Assembly: GCA_021325385.1 (NCBI GenBank)
Contig: JAJPHH010000014.1
Coordinates: 1-59,358, forward strand
DNA from: Alphaproteobacteria bacterium
GTDB taxonomy: Bacteria; Pseudomonadota; Alphaproteobacteria; Rhizobiales; Beijerinckiaceae
Length of the DNA: 59,358 nt
Reading direction: 5' to 3'
Shown one piece after another: positions 16,326-25,252 of the stretch. The notes below the pieces were generated by a model that saw only the letters and a program-made list of their open reading frames with translations, made no database searches and was not told the origin of the DNA. Within the stretch, counting starts at the first letter, position 1; every line of letters begins with the position of its first letter. The translations under genes and the position numbers were made by a program.

Positions 16326-16879
16326 GAGCGTCCCGAAGGCCGTGCCGCCACGATTTCTCTTCTAGGCCAGCAAATCGGCATTTTAGCAGCACTGTGGCGG
16401 GCTAAGCCAAAAGGGCCCGCGTCAACAGCTCGGCTGCGCCGCAAGCGGAGAGCGTTTGACCAGAAGCATAGTTGAACCAGCGCAAGATCGAACGAGGCTG
16501 GATTCGCTTCGACAATGTTGCATCGATAGCTCGGTTGCGCGGCGCCCCCGGCGCGCGGTTGAGGCGTTTCAGCGACGGCGATCGGTTCGCGCCTGCTCAT
16601 TGGCGGGTCGACGCGCGATCGGAGCGCCGTTTGTAGGGTCTTCGGTGCTGCTGCTGGTCCCGTTCACACCCCAATTCCAGCTGCGGAGGAGCCGTTGAGA
16701 GCGCCTGTCGAACCGGAACTCGCTCCGGCGGTCGAGGCTGCGCTGGCGGCGAGGCCGAGGGGCCTCGGTGGCCTGCCCGCCCGGCCCGACGCCTGCCCCT
16801 TGTTCCAGACTTCAGAAACTGCGAGTGGGGCTAACCTGAAAGCGCTGCGCGGAGCGCGTTGCGTCGCATGCTCATGACA
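16326..16879. other. Region without a recognised gene
   Basis: About 550 bp upstream of the proline-rich gene. Short open frames on both strands lack recognisable motifs, and composition is patchy. With the decayed gene at 16880-17083 it looks like a degraded segment. Confidence 0.4.
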
Positions 16880-17083
16880 TGCTCCTCCACACAACGACCC
16901 GCTGGCGAATTCGTGGTACTTCTTCTGGAATTGGGAGCGGCCGAGCAAGTCGCCATAACCAACGCGCTCGCCCCGCGCGCACGGCCTCGCGGATAAGCGC
17001 GAATTTGGCTTGCAGGTCGGCCATGGCCCCGACCTCGATGTTGCTCTTGCCGGGCCAACTCGAGGTCTTTGCGCCAATTTAGA
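16880..17083 (-). pseudogene. Decayed gene fragment, family unknown
   Basis: Different minus frames together give a protein-like sequence: NWRKDLELARQE, then NIEVGAMADLQAKFALIREAVRAG, then ERVGYGDLLGRSQFQKKYHEFASG. The last switch is explained by one extra base in the G-run (CCCC on the plus strand at 16971-16974). The pieces are amphipathic and read like real coding sequence, but I do not recognise the family. No intact start is present. Confidence 0.4.
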
Positions 17084-17093
17084 CTAAGGCGCC

Positions 17094-17118
17094 GTCATTG
17101 CGAAGCGAAGCCGCTCAC
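17094..17118. repeat. Half copy of the CATTGCGAGCGAAGCG palindromic repeat
   Basis: The segment CGTCATTGCGAAGCGAAGC matches the left arm of the repeat at 40172-40259 with one gap. No matching right arm follows. Confidence 0.5.
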
Positions 17119-17236
17119 GTAGGGCAGCCGCCGCGCGCGGCCTGATGCGCACTGCGGCGAAGAGATTCTCGACCGCCGGCGTACGTCGTTTTGGCGGATT
17201 GCGGGCGCCGCTCGCCCGCGCGCCACAAGCCGGCGC

Positions 17237-18310
17237 CTACAGCCAGCCTTCCAGCTCGCGCAAGACCACCGACCGGATCACCCGTATGCCCTCCTCGCTA
17301 TCGTTGAGACAGGGCAAGGCGGCGTATTTCTCGCCGCCGGATTCGCGGAAATAGCCGGCGTTCTCGACGCCGATCTCCTCCAGCGTCTCGAGGCAATCGC
17401 CAGCGAAGCCCGGCGTCATAACGGCCATGCGCTTCACGCCGCGTTTAGCCAAAGCCTTGATCGTCTCGTCGGTGTAAGGCTTCAGGAACTCGGTCGAGCC
17501 GAAGCGCGATTGGAACGTCATCGGCATGCGCTCTTCCGGCATGCGCAACGCCTCGCGCAAAAGCCGCGCGGTTTTGGCGCAATGGCAATAGTACGGATCG
17601 CCCTTTTCGAAATAAGCGCGGGGAATGCCGTGGAACGAGACGAGCAGAATTTCCGGCTCGAAATCGAGCGCGCCGAGGGCCCGGCGCGCGGATTGCGCCA
17701 GCGCTCCGATATAGACGGGATCGTCATAGTACGGCGCAGCGACGCGCAAGGTCGGCTGCCAGCGCATGGCCTGTAAAGCCTCGAACGCCTTGTCGCAAAC
17801 TGTGGCGGTCGTAGCGGCGCAATATTGCGGATAGAGCGGTACAAGCAGGATACGGTCGCAACCCGCGGCCTGCAGCGCCGCGAGCCTGTCGGCGAGCGCC
17901 GGGTTGCCATAGCGCATCGCCCAATCGACCAGGCATCGGCGGCCCGGATCGCGGCCGCTCTCTTCGATGTCCGAGGCGAGCTTTTCCGCGCTGGCGCGGG
18001 TGATCGTCTTCAGCGGGCTCTCGTTACGCTCCTTGTTCCAGATCGTCTGATAATCGCGGCCGCGCTTCTGGGGCCGTCGCGACAGGATGACGAAATTGAG
18101 CAGCGGCCACCACAGGAGGCGCGGCGTTTCGATGACGCGGCGATCGGAGAGGAACTCCTTCAGATAGCGCCGCATCGACCAGTAATCGGTCGCTTCGGGC
18201 GTGCCGAGATTGACGAGCAGGACGCCGACGCGCCCATGCTTCGCCGCCGGGTGGCCGGCCGGCCGCGGATCGGCGGCTCGGAAGGCTTCCGACGGCGTCG
18301 GCGCGTTCAT
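17237..18310 (-). CDS. hemH: Ferrochelatase
   Basis: Inserts Fe2+ into protoporphyrin IX in the last step of haem synthesis. At 357 residues it is a full-length bacterial enzyme. The N-terminal VGVLLVNLGTPEATD, the catalytic His in LLVSFHGIPRAYFEKGDPYYCH, and TFQSRFGSTEFLKPYTDETI are family hallmarks, as is VMTPGFAGDCLETLEEI near the end. A GC-rich hairpin (17201-17219) lies shortly downstream and may help end the transcript. msrB is just upstream on the same strand with a 16-bp gap. Confidence 0.95.
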   Translation of the reverse strand: MNAPTPSEAFRAADPRPAGHPAAKHGRVGVLLVNLGTPEATDYWSMRRYLKEFLSDRRVIETPRLLWWPLLNFVILSRRPQKRGRDYQTIWNKERNESPLKTITRASAEKLASDIEESGRDPGRRCLVDWAMRYGNPALADRLAALQAAGCDRILLVPLYPQYCAATTATVCDKAFEALQAMRWQPTLRVAAPYYDDPVYIGALAQSARRALGALDFEPEILLVSFHGIPRAYFEKGDPYYCHCAKTARLLREALRMPEERMPMTFQSRFGSTEFLKPYTDETIKALAKRGVKRMAVMTPGFAGDCLETLEEIGVENAGYFRESGGEKYAALPCLNDSEEGIRVIRSVVLRELEGWL

Positions 18311-18326
18311 GATCGGCCTTTCAGGA

Positions 18327-18734
18327 TCACGCTTGCTCCGGCGTGAAGTTCATCGCCAGGCCGTTGATGCAGTAGCGCAAGCCGGTCGGCGGCGGCCCAT
18401 CCTCGAAAACGTGGCCGAGATGCGAGCCGCAGCGCGAGCAATGAACTTCGGTGCGCCTCATTCCATAGGAATTATCCTCGGACGTCTCGACCGCGCCGGG
18501 CTCGGGATCGTTGAAGCTCGGCCAGCCGGTGCCGCTCTCGAATTTCTGCTTCGAGACGAACAGCTTCTGGCCGCAGCCGGCGCAGCTGAACGTTCCGGGC
18601 CGCTTCTCGTAATTGAGCGCGCAGCTGCCCGCCCGCTCGGTGCCGTGCTCGCGCATGATGTGATATTGCTCGGGCGTCAGCAGGCGGCGCCATTCCGCCT
18701 CGCTGCGCGTGACCGGAAATTCCGCACCTGTCAT
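18327..18734 (-). CDS. msrB: Peptide-methionine (R)-S-oxide reductase
   Basis: Reduces methionine-R-sulfoxide in proteins. The 135-residue product has both zinc CxxC pairs (CAGC and CSRC), the FESGTGWPSFNDP motif, HLGHVFEDGPPPTGLRYCINGLAM with the catalytic Cys, and a typical N-terminal RLLTPEQYHIMREHGTE. The start is ATG 18734 (MTGAEFPV), preceded by AAGGAG. It precedes hemH by 16 bp and may be co-transcribed with it. Confidence 0.94.
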   Translation of the reverse strand: MTGAEFPVTRSEAEWRRLLTPEQYHIMREHGTERAGSCALNYEKRPGTFSCAGCGQKLFVSKQKFESGTGWPSFNDPEPGAVETSEDNSYGMRRTEVHCSRCGSHLGHVFEDGPPPTGLRYCINGLAMNFTPEQA

Positions 18735-18924
18735 GGCTATTCTCCTTGGCCGCATTGTAACGCGCTGCGCCGTTCGAGGGAAACGGCCGGCTCAGCGGCC
18801 GATAGACGGCGCCCGCAGCGGGGAGTTCCGCGGGGAAGGAATCCGCTTCGATCGGCATGTTTGACGGGCGGCGCGTCTTCCCGGATAGGGCCGGCTCTCT
18901 CCTTTCGATCGAGCCCGTCGCTTG

Positions 18925-20697
18925 TTACCGCGCCGCCTCCCCGACCTCGCTCTCGATGAATTGAGCCCGCGCCAGCGAGGCGAACAGGCCGCCTGCGGCG
19001 ACGAGTGCGTCGAAATCGCCGCGTTCGACGATCCGGCCCTGATCGAAGACCAGAATCTCGTCCGCGTCGCGGATCGTCGCCAGCCGGTGCGCGATGACGA
19101 AAGTCGTGCGGCCGGCCGTCGCGGCTTTCAGCGCTGCTTGGAACTGGCGCTCGGTCTTGGCGTCCAGGGCGCTCGTCGCCTCATCGAGAATCAGGATCGG
19201 CGGGTCCTTGAGCAGCGCTCTGGCTATGGCGAGGCGTTGGCGCTCGCCGCCGGACAAAGTGCGGCCGCGCTCGCTGATCGGGGTCGATAGGCCCTGAGGC
19301 AGGCGAGCGACGAAATCGGCGGCTTGCGCGCGCTCCAAGGCGAGCGCGATCTCATCATCCGTCGCTTCCGGCTTGCCGACCCGCAGGTTATCCTCGATCG
19401 AGCGGGCGAAAAGCAAAGGCTCCTGGAAAACGACGCCGATATTTCGGCGGAGCGACAACAAGGTCATGTCCCTGATGTCGCCGCCATCGATCAGCACGCG
19501 GCCTTTGGTCGGATCGAAAACGCGATGCAGCAGGCTGACCGTCGTCGACTTCCCCGAGCCCGTGGCGCCGACCAGCGCGACGGTGCGGCCCGGCGCGACA
19601 TGGAACGAAAGGTCGCTCAGCGCATCGCGCACGCCGTCATAAGAATAGGAGACATTCTCGAAGGTTACGGCGCCTTTGAGCCGGCCGACTTCGAGCGCGC
19701 CCGGCCGGTCGGCGACGGTCGAGACGGTATCAAGCACGTCGAAGAATTGCGCCAGACGCGGCGCCTGCAGGAACATGTAATTGATCAGGCCGACGATCTG
19801 CTCGAGCCGAGTGATCAGCATTGTCGCCAGATTCATGAAGGCGATGATCTCGCCGATCGTCGCCAGACGCTGGATGTTCAGCCAAATGCCGACGATGAAG
19901 ATTCCGAAAAGCGTGAGCGTCGCGCAGGCGCGCGTCGCGATCGCCGCCGCCGCCCACCAGGACAGGACCGGGAGCTGCGCGGCGAGCAGCTCATTGATCA
20001 AGCCGCGGACCGCGCGCGTTTCTTCTTCGACCCGCGCGAAGCTTTGGATGACCGGCACATTGCCGAGCGCGTCGGAGACCCGCTCGGCGAGATCTGAGCT
20101 GTAGCGGCCGACCTCGCTCTGGCGCCGCTCGGTTCGGCGCAGAACGAAATTCATCGTCAGGCCGAAGGCGAGAACCAGCGCGACAAGCAGCGCGCCGAGC
20201 CGCCAATTGATGAAGAGCGTCAGCGGCAGCAGGACGAACAAGGCTGTCACGCCGGCGCAATGTTCGCGAAAGAACGACAGCCACAGCGTAAACAGCCCGT
20301 CCGCGCCCTCGATCATCACTTTCAGCAGCCGGCCGGACTGGGCGCGGACATGGAAGCTCAGCGGCAGATGCAGCGCGTGCTCGAAATAGGCGGCCATGAC
20401 GGCGAGACGCCGGCGATGGGCGAGCCGATCGGCGTTGAGCGCGACAATCACGCTGGCGATGATGGTGAAGAGGCCGAACGCGACCCAGGCGGCGAGCGGC
20501 GGGGCGACTTCGCGCCATTGCGGCGCTCGCGCCGCGGCCTGCGCGGCGGTGAGCTTATCGACGATGCGGCCGAGCAGAACCGGCTCGGCGAATTGCGCCG
20601 CCGCGACCAGAACATTGGCCAGCGCCAAGGCGACGGCCGCGCCCCTGGCCCGAGAGAGCAGCGCGAAAGCGCGCGCATAAAGGCGAAAGAAGGACAT
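18925..20697 (-). CDS. Glucan exporter-type ABC transporter (permease-ATPase fusion)
   Basis: A 590-residue half-transporter: a six-helix membrane domain (about 1-330) followed by an ATPase domain. It has Walker A GATGSGKST, signature LSGGERQRLAIARALL, Walker B ILILDEATSALD and the switch IAHRLATI. Overall it resembles NdvA/ChvA, which exports cyclic beta-1,2-glucan to the periplasm in rhizobia; segments such as MNLATMLITRLEQIVGLINYMF support that. No cyclic glucan synthase gene is in the window, so the substrate is not proven. It works as a homodimer. Confidence 0.85.
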   Translation of the reverse strand: MSFFRLYARAFALLSRARGAAVALALANVLVAAAQFAEPVLLGRIVDKLTAAQAAARAPQWREVAPPLAAWVAFGLFTIIASVIVALNADRLAHRRRLAVMAAYFEHALHLPLSFHVRAQSGRLLKVMIEGADGLFTLWLSFFREHCAGVTALFVLLPLTLFINWRLGALLVALVLAFGLTMNFVLRRTERRQSEVGRYSSDLAERVSDALGNVPVIQSFARVEEETRAVRGLINELLAAQLPVLSWWAAAAIATRACATLTLFGIFIVGIWLNIQRLATIGEIIAFMNLATMLITRLEQIVGLINYMFLQAPRLAQFFDVLDTVSTVADRPGALEVGRLKGAVTFENVSYSYDGVRDALSDLSFHVAPGRTVALVGATGSGKSTTVSLLHRVFDPTKGRVLIDGGDIRDMTLLSLRRNIGVVFQEPLLFARSIEDNLRVGKPEATDDEIALALERAQAADFVARLPQGLSTPISERGRTLSGGERQRLAIARALLKDPPILILDEATSALDAKTERQFQAALKAATAGRTTFVIAHRLATIRDADEILVFDQGRIVERGDFDALVAAGGLFASLARAQFIESEVGEAAR

Positions 20698-20875
20698 TTT
20701 CAGGTTCGGGCCGGAGCTTGCGCCGCCTTATCGGGGATAAGGCCGCCGCGATGCAAGCGCGCCGGCCGCGCTTAGGCAAAATGTCATCAGACCGTAAGAC
20801 CGCTGGATCATTGACAGCGCGTGACGAAGCGCCCCTATTGCGCCGAACCTATGCAGCTTGCTTAAATCGTGAGCC

Positions 20876-21301
20876 ATGAAACCGCTGATCGTCTCGGCTC
20901 TTCTGCTCGCTCTGGCGGGACCGGCTTTCGCCGATCAGCCGCGCCCGTCGCAATTGGCCTGCGATTCGAAGAAGATCGGCGCGAAAGATCTCGCCGATTG
21001 CCTGCGCGCGGCCGCCGATCGCAGCGATAAGGAGTTGGCCGGCTCGCTCGCCGCCGCGATCAAGAGCATCGACGCGCGGTCCGGCCTGCTCGCTGCGCAA
21101 AAGAACCGCTGGAAGCGCTCGCTCAACGACAGCCAAGCGCTGTGGCTCAATTGGCGCGACGCCGACTGCCAGGACGTCGCGCCGTTCGAGGCTGGCATGT
21201 CGGCCAAAGGCGGCGATCCGCGGCTCGGCTGCATCATCGACCACAACGCGCAGCGCATCGAGGAGCTGAAGTCGCGCTATCAGCCGGGCGACGGCTCATA
21301 G
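20876..21301 (+). CDS. LprI-like (DUF1311) secreted protein
   Basis: A 141-residue exported protein with a signal peptide (LIVSALLLALAGPAFA-DQ). The mature part has the DUF1311/LprI N-terminal pattern: RWKRSLNDSQALWLNWRDADCQ and a late Cys in RLGCIIDHNAQRIEELKSRY. Related proteins inhibit lysozyme, but most are uncharacterised. It ends by overlapping the convergent CHAD gene by 6 bp. Confidence 0.78.
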   Translation: MKPLIVSALLLALAGPAFADQPRPSQLACDSKKIGAKDLADCLRAAADRSDKELAGSLAAAIKSIDARSGLLAAQKNRWKRSLNDSQALWLNWRDADCQDVAPFEAGMSAKGGDPRLGCIIDHNAQRIEELKSRYQPGDGS

Positions 21302-22183
21302 CCGGGTGGTCGGGTTCTCCATGTAGGCGGCGATGCGTTCGAACAGCGCATTCGGCTTTTCGGCAAAGAGCCGGTCGAACAGGCGTTGCGCGCGCTTGGC
21401 GAGGCGCTTCTGGCGCCGGTCGATGGCCCGCGTCAGAGCCTGGCTTTCGGCCGGCGAGACGTCGTCGCGCGCGCCGGCGAAATCAGCGAGGACCGTCAGG
21501 TCGTTGTGCTTGCCAAGTTGCTCGCGCAGCCGACGAAATTCGTGCTCGAAGGCCGAAAAATGCGCCGGCCAAGCCGGCTCGAGCGCGGCGAAGCAATGGC
21601 CGAGATCGACCACCGCGGCGCGAAGCTCATGCAGTTCATGCGGATCGTTGCTGGCGAAGGCCTGCTTGCCGATCCGCCGCGCGCCCCGATAAAGGCCGCG
21701 CAACGAGCGGGCGACGTCGAAAAGATCGACATCCGCGAGATCCCAGGTTTCGAGCCCGCGGGCGAGCGCGCGTAGGCGCGCGATTTGCGCGGCTGCGTCG
21801 ATCTCGCGATGCGCGGCGCGCGCCTCGCTGCGCTCGAGGGCGATCGCCTTGCCGAGCGTCTCGATGACCCGGCTTTCGACCTGTCCGCCGAGGCTCGCCA
21901 GCGCGTCAGGCATCGCGTCGAGATCGCGGGCCCGACCCAAGCGGCGGCGCGCCGATTCGAGCTCGCGCAACGCGTCATAGGCGGGAGGCCCGATCACGCC
22001 GGTCAACAGCTTGGCGAGGGCGCGTGCGTCTTTCAGCGCCTTGCGCGCTTCGTGAATGCGGCCGGCGTCGTCTTGGTCCGGGTAAGGAAACAGATCGGCG
22101 GCGCGGAGAATGGCCGCAATCAGCCGACGCCGGCAAAGGTTCGGCCAGGGGTCGCCGCCGTCTTCCTCGCGCTCAGCCGCCAT
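21296..22183 (-). CDS. CHAD domain protein
   Basis: A 295-residue helical protein with conserved histidines, typical of the CHAD domain, which binds polyphosphate. RIHEARKALKDARALAKLL, LESARRRLGRARDLD, NDPHELHELRAAVVDLGHCF and LGKHNDLTVLADF are clear matches. There is no CYTH domain, so it is a stand-alone CHAD protein. It starts 3 bp after the acyl-CoA ligase stop and is probably in that operon. Confidence 0.87.
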   Translation of the reverse strand: MAAEREEDGGDPWPNLCRRRLIAAILRAADLFPYPDQDDAGRIHEARKALKDARALAKLLTGVIGPPAYDALRELESARRRLGRARDLDAMPDALASLGGQVESRVIETLGKAIALERSEARAAHREIDAAAQIARLRALARGLETWDLADVDLFDVARSLRGLYRGARRIGKQAFASNDPHELHELRAAVVDLGHCFAALEPAWPAHFSAFEHEFRRLREQLGKHNDLTVLADFAGARDDVSPAESQALTRAIDRRQKRLAKRAQRLFDRLFAEKPNALFERIAAYMENPTTRL

Positions 22184-22186
22184 AAT

Positions 22187-23824
22187 CTAGCTCTGGCCGA
22201 CCTGGCGCGCGCGCTCCCGCAGCACGAATTTCTGCACCTTGCCGGTCGAGGTCTTCGGGATTTCCATGAAGACGACGTGACGCGGACATTTGTAGTGAGC
22301 GAGGCGCTCGCGGCACCAGGCGATCAGCTCTTCAGCCGTCGCCTGCGCGCCCGGCTTGAGCTCGACGAAGGCGCAGGGCGTCTCGCCCCATTTCTCGTCG
22401 GGCCGGGCGACGACTGCGGCGAGTTGGACGGCGGGATGCTGGAACAAGACGTCCTCGACCTCGATCGAAGAAATGTTCTCGCCGCCCGAAATGATGATGT
22501 CCTTCGAGCGATCCTTGAGCTGGACGTAGCCGTCCGGATGCTTGACGCCGAGATCGCCGGAATGGAACCAGCCGCCCGCGAACGCCTTCTCGGTCGAGGC
22601 CTTGTTCTTCAAATAGCCTTTCATCACGACATTGCCGCGAAACATCACCTCGCCGAGCGTCTCGCCATCGGCGGGAACCGGCTGCATCGTGTCCGGATCG
22701 ATAACGTCGAGCGCCTCGAGCGCGTGGTAGCGTACGCCCTGCCGGGCTTTCAGCGCCGCCTGGCTCGGACCATCCAGCGCGTCCCAGGATTCATGCCAGT
22801 CGTTGACGACCGCCGGACCATAGGTCTCAGTGAGGCCGTAGAGATGCGTGACGTCGAAACCCGCCTCTTTCATCGCCGCAAGCACCGCGGCGGGCGGCGG
22901 CGCAGCGGCGGTGAAGAAACGGACGACGTGCGGCAGCGGCTGCTTCTCCTCGTCGCGCGCGTTGAGCAAGGTCGACATGACGATCGGCGCGCCGCAAAGA
23001 TGCGTCACTTTGTGGCGGGCGATGAGATCGTACATCAGCTTGGCTCGCACGTGTCGCAGGCAGACATGGGTGCCGGCCTTGACGCTGATCGACCAGGGAA
23101 AGCACCAGCCGTTGCAATGAAACATCGGCAGGGTCCAAAGGTACACAGGATGTCGGCCGAGATCGGCGGTGACGACATTGCCAACGGCGAGGAGGCTGGC
23201 GCCGCGATGGTGATAGACGACGCCTTTCGGATCGCCGGTCGTGCCGGATGTGTAATTGAGCGTGATCGCGTCCCATTCGTCGCTGGGCGCGGTCCAGACA
23301 TAATTCTCGTCGCCTTCCGCGAGCAGCGCTTCGTAGTCGAGGTCGCCGAGCCTGTCGCCCGGACCGGAATATTCCGGATCGTCGTAATCGACGATCAACG
23401 GGCGGACTGCGCATTTCGCCAGCGCGTCGCGGGCCAGCTTTGAAAATTCGCGGTCGACGATGAACGCCTTGGCCTCGCCATGGTCGAGCATGAAGGCGAT
23501 CGCCGCGGCGTCGAGCCTCGTATTGAGCGTGTTCAACACGGCGCCGCACATCGGCACGCCGTAATGGCATTCGAGCATGGCCGGCGCGTTGGCGATGAGC
23601 GCCGCGACCGTATCGCCCCGTTTGAAGCCGCGTCGGGCGAGCGCCGAGGCGAGGCGGCGCGAGCGGGCGTAGAAGTCGCGGTAGCTGCGCCGCAGCGGCC
23701 CGTGGATAATCGCGACATGGTCGGGGAAGACCGCGGCGGCGCGCTCGAGAAAGCTGAGCGGCGTCAGCGGCTGAAAATTGGCCGGATTGCGATCGAGATC
23801 AATGTCATAGGGCGTCAGAATCAT
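22187..23824 (-). CDS. Acyl-CoA synthetase (AMP-forming)
   Basis: A 545-residue ANL-superfamily ligase that activates a carboxylic acid through an acyl-AMP. Motifs are LNYTSGTTGDPKGVVYHHRG (AMP-binding), YGLTETYGPAV, GWFHSGDLGVKHPDGYVQLKDRSKDIIISGGENIS, and the catalytic Lys in KTSTGKVQKF. Overall it resembles the DmdB/medium-chain fatty acid ligase group; the substrate cannot be fixed by sequence. It lies between GtrA and CHAD genes in a minus-strand run. Confidence 0.88.
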   Translation of the reverse strand: MILTPYDIDLDRNPANFQPLTPLSFLERAAAVFPDHVAIIHGPLRRSYRDFYARSRRLASALARRGFKRGDTVAALIANAPAMLECHYGVPMCGAVLNTLNTRLDAAAIAFMLDHGEAKAFIVDREFSKLARDALAKCAVRPLIVDYDDPEYSGPGDRLGDLDYEALLAEGDENYVWTAPSDEWDAITLNYTSGTTGDPKGVVYHHRGASLLAVGNVVTADLGRHPVYLWTLPMFHCNGWCFPWSISVKAGTHVCLRHVRAKLMYDLIARHKVTHLCGAPIVMSTLLNARDEEKQPLPHVVRFFTAAAPPPAAVLAAMKEAGFDVTHLYGLTETYGPAVVNDWHESWDALDGPSQAALKARQGVRYHALEALDVIDPDTMQPVPADGETLGEVMFRGNVVMKGYLKNKASTEKAFAGGWFHSGDLGVKHPDGYVQLKDRSKDIIISGGENISSIEVEDVLFQHPAVQLAAVVARPDEKWGETPCAFVELKPGAQATAEELIAWCRERLAHYKCPRHVVFMEIPKTSTGKVQKFVLRERARQVGQS

Positions 23825-23890
23825 GCCGCGGCCCCCCTCTTCGGCTCAGCATCATAACCGAGCCGACCGGCGAAGCGCGAGAGCGTCGGC

Positions 23891-24322
23891 TCAATCTCGG
23901 AAAGCGAAAAGTCTAAATCCGGCGAAGGTTAGGACCATCGCCGCCGCGGCGCCGCAGGCGACCGAAAGCGCGATCAGCCCGGGCGTCCGCCCGAACCCCG
24001 CCGCCGCCAGCCCCGTCAAAGCCGCGGCATAGGCGGCATAGTTGAGGGCCTGGCCTGTCGCCGCCACAAGGAGGTAGCGGGCGAATTCGTGCAGCCAGAC
24101 GCCCCGCCCGGCGAAGGTGAAGGCGCGATTGAGCAGAAATGTCGCGATCGTGGCTGCGGCGACCGCCGGAACGCGCGCCAGGAACGGCGAGACGCCGAAG
24201 CGGACGATGGCCACAGTGAGGCCGGCGTCGACGCAAAAACCGAGACCGCCGATCAGAACGAAGGCCGGAATCTGGCGCGACAAGGCGCCGCGGGCGGCGA
24301 TGGAATCCGGTTGAAAGGTCAC
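23891..24322 (-). CDS. GtrA family membrane protein
   Basis: A 143-residue protein with four membrane helices. FVLIGGLGFCVDAGLTVAIVRFG and AATIATFLLNRAFTFAG match GtrA, whose members are proposed to flip or carry lipid-linked sugars such as bactoprenol-glucose. It lies in a minus-strand run with the TauE-like gene upstream and the acyl-CoA ligase downstream. No glycosyltransferase partner is next to it. Confidence 0.85.
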   Translation of the reverse strand: MTFQPDSIAARGALSRQIPAFVLIGGLGFCVDAGLTVAIVRFGVSPFLARVPAVAAATIATFLLNRAFTFAGRGVWLHEFARYLLVAATGQALNYAAYAAALTGLAAAGFGRTPGLIALSVACGAAAAMVLTFAGFRLFAFRD

Positions 24323-24381
24323 GGGCCGCTAAGCCTCCAGTCGGCGGGCGACAGGTTGCGCCAGCGCCACTTAAGGAAGTC

Positions 24382-25140
24382 TTAGGGGAGCAGTTCGGCG
24401 GCGCCCTCCCAAACCAGGCGGACGCCGATAAGGAGGGTCAGCGCATAAACCAGCGCATAGAAGCGCTCAGGGTCGACCCGCCGCACGAGCCAAACCCCGA
24501 CGAAGGTCGACAGAACGGCGAGCGGGAACAGCGTCGCAGCGATCGTCAGGTTTTCGCGGGAAAATTGCCCCAGGGCGAAATAAGGCGGGACTTTCAAGAG
24601 GTTCACTGCGGCGAAAAACATCGTCGCGGTACCGGCGAAGAGGCGCGGGCTGAGCTGCTGCGGCAGCACGTAGACTTGGAAGGGCGGCGCGCCGGCATGA
24701 CTGACGAAGCTGGTGAACCCGGCGAGGGCGCCCCAGAACACGCCCGGCGCGACCGTCGCCTGCGTCGGCTTGGGCTGGCGCCCCCAGGAGCGGAGCGCGA
24801 CATAAGCGACAAAGCCGATCGAAATCAGCCCGACCGCGAGCCGGACGAAGGCCTCGCTCACCTTGGCGGCGAGAAGCCAACCCAGCAAGACGCCGATCAA
24901 CGAAGCCGGGATTAAAATCAGGAGATTGCGTTTCTCCCAATCGCGGCGGAAAGCCCAGATGCCGACCCAATCCTGAATGATCAGGATCGGCAGCAGAATC
25001 GCTGCCGCTTTGACCGGGGAAATGACCAGCGCCAGGAGCGGCATGGACAGGGTGCTGAGGCCGGAAAAGCCGCCCTTGGAGAGTCCCATCAGGATGACCG
25101 CCGGCGCAGCCGCGGCGTAAAAACCCCAGTCGAAAACCAT
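24382..25140 (-). CDS. TauE/SafE family membrane exporter
   Basis: A 252-residue membrane protein with about eight helices and the two conserved halves of the TauE/SafE family (GLSKGGFSGLSTLSMPLLAL in the first, FWGALAGFTSFVSHAGAPPFQVYVLP in the second). Members export sulfite, sulfoacetate or other small anions. I chose ATG 25140 (MVFDWGFY); GTG 25143 immediately before is also possible. The longer frame upstream is basic and unlike the family. It is divergent from prpE. Confidence 0.86.
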   Translation of the reverse strand: MVFDWGFYAAAAPAVILMGLSKGGFSGLSTLSMPLLALVISPVKAAAILLPILIIQDWVGIWAFRRDWEKRNLLILIPASLIGVLLGWLLAAKVSEAFVRLAVGLISIGFVAYVALRSWGRQPKPTQATVAPGVFWGALAGFTSFVSHAGAPPFQVYVLPQQLSPRLFAGTATMFFAAVNLLKVPPYFALGQFSRENLTIAATLFPLAVLSTFVGVWLVRRVDPERFYALVYALTLLIGVRLVWEGAAELLP

Positions 25141-25252
25141 CACGCAGCTTTTAACCGTCTTGGCCGAACGTCGTATCCGCCGCAGATTGCGTTGACGCAA
25201 AAGGCGGCGCAAAACGCGTGCTAGAGAAAAGGAAGCCGGAAAGGAGGGAGAG

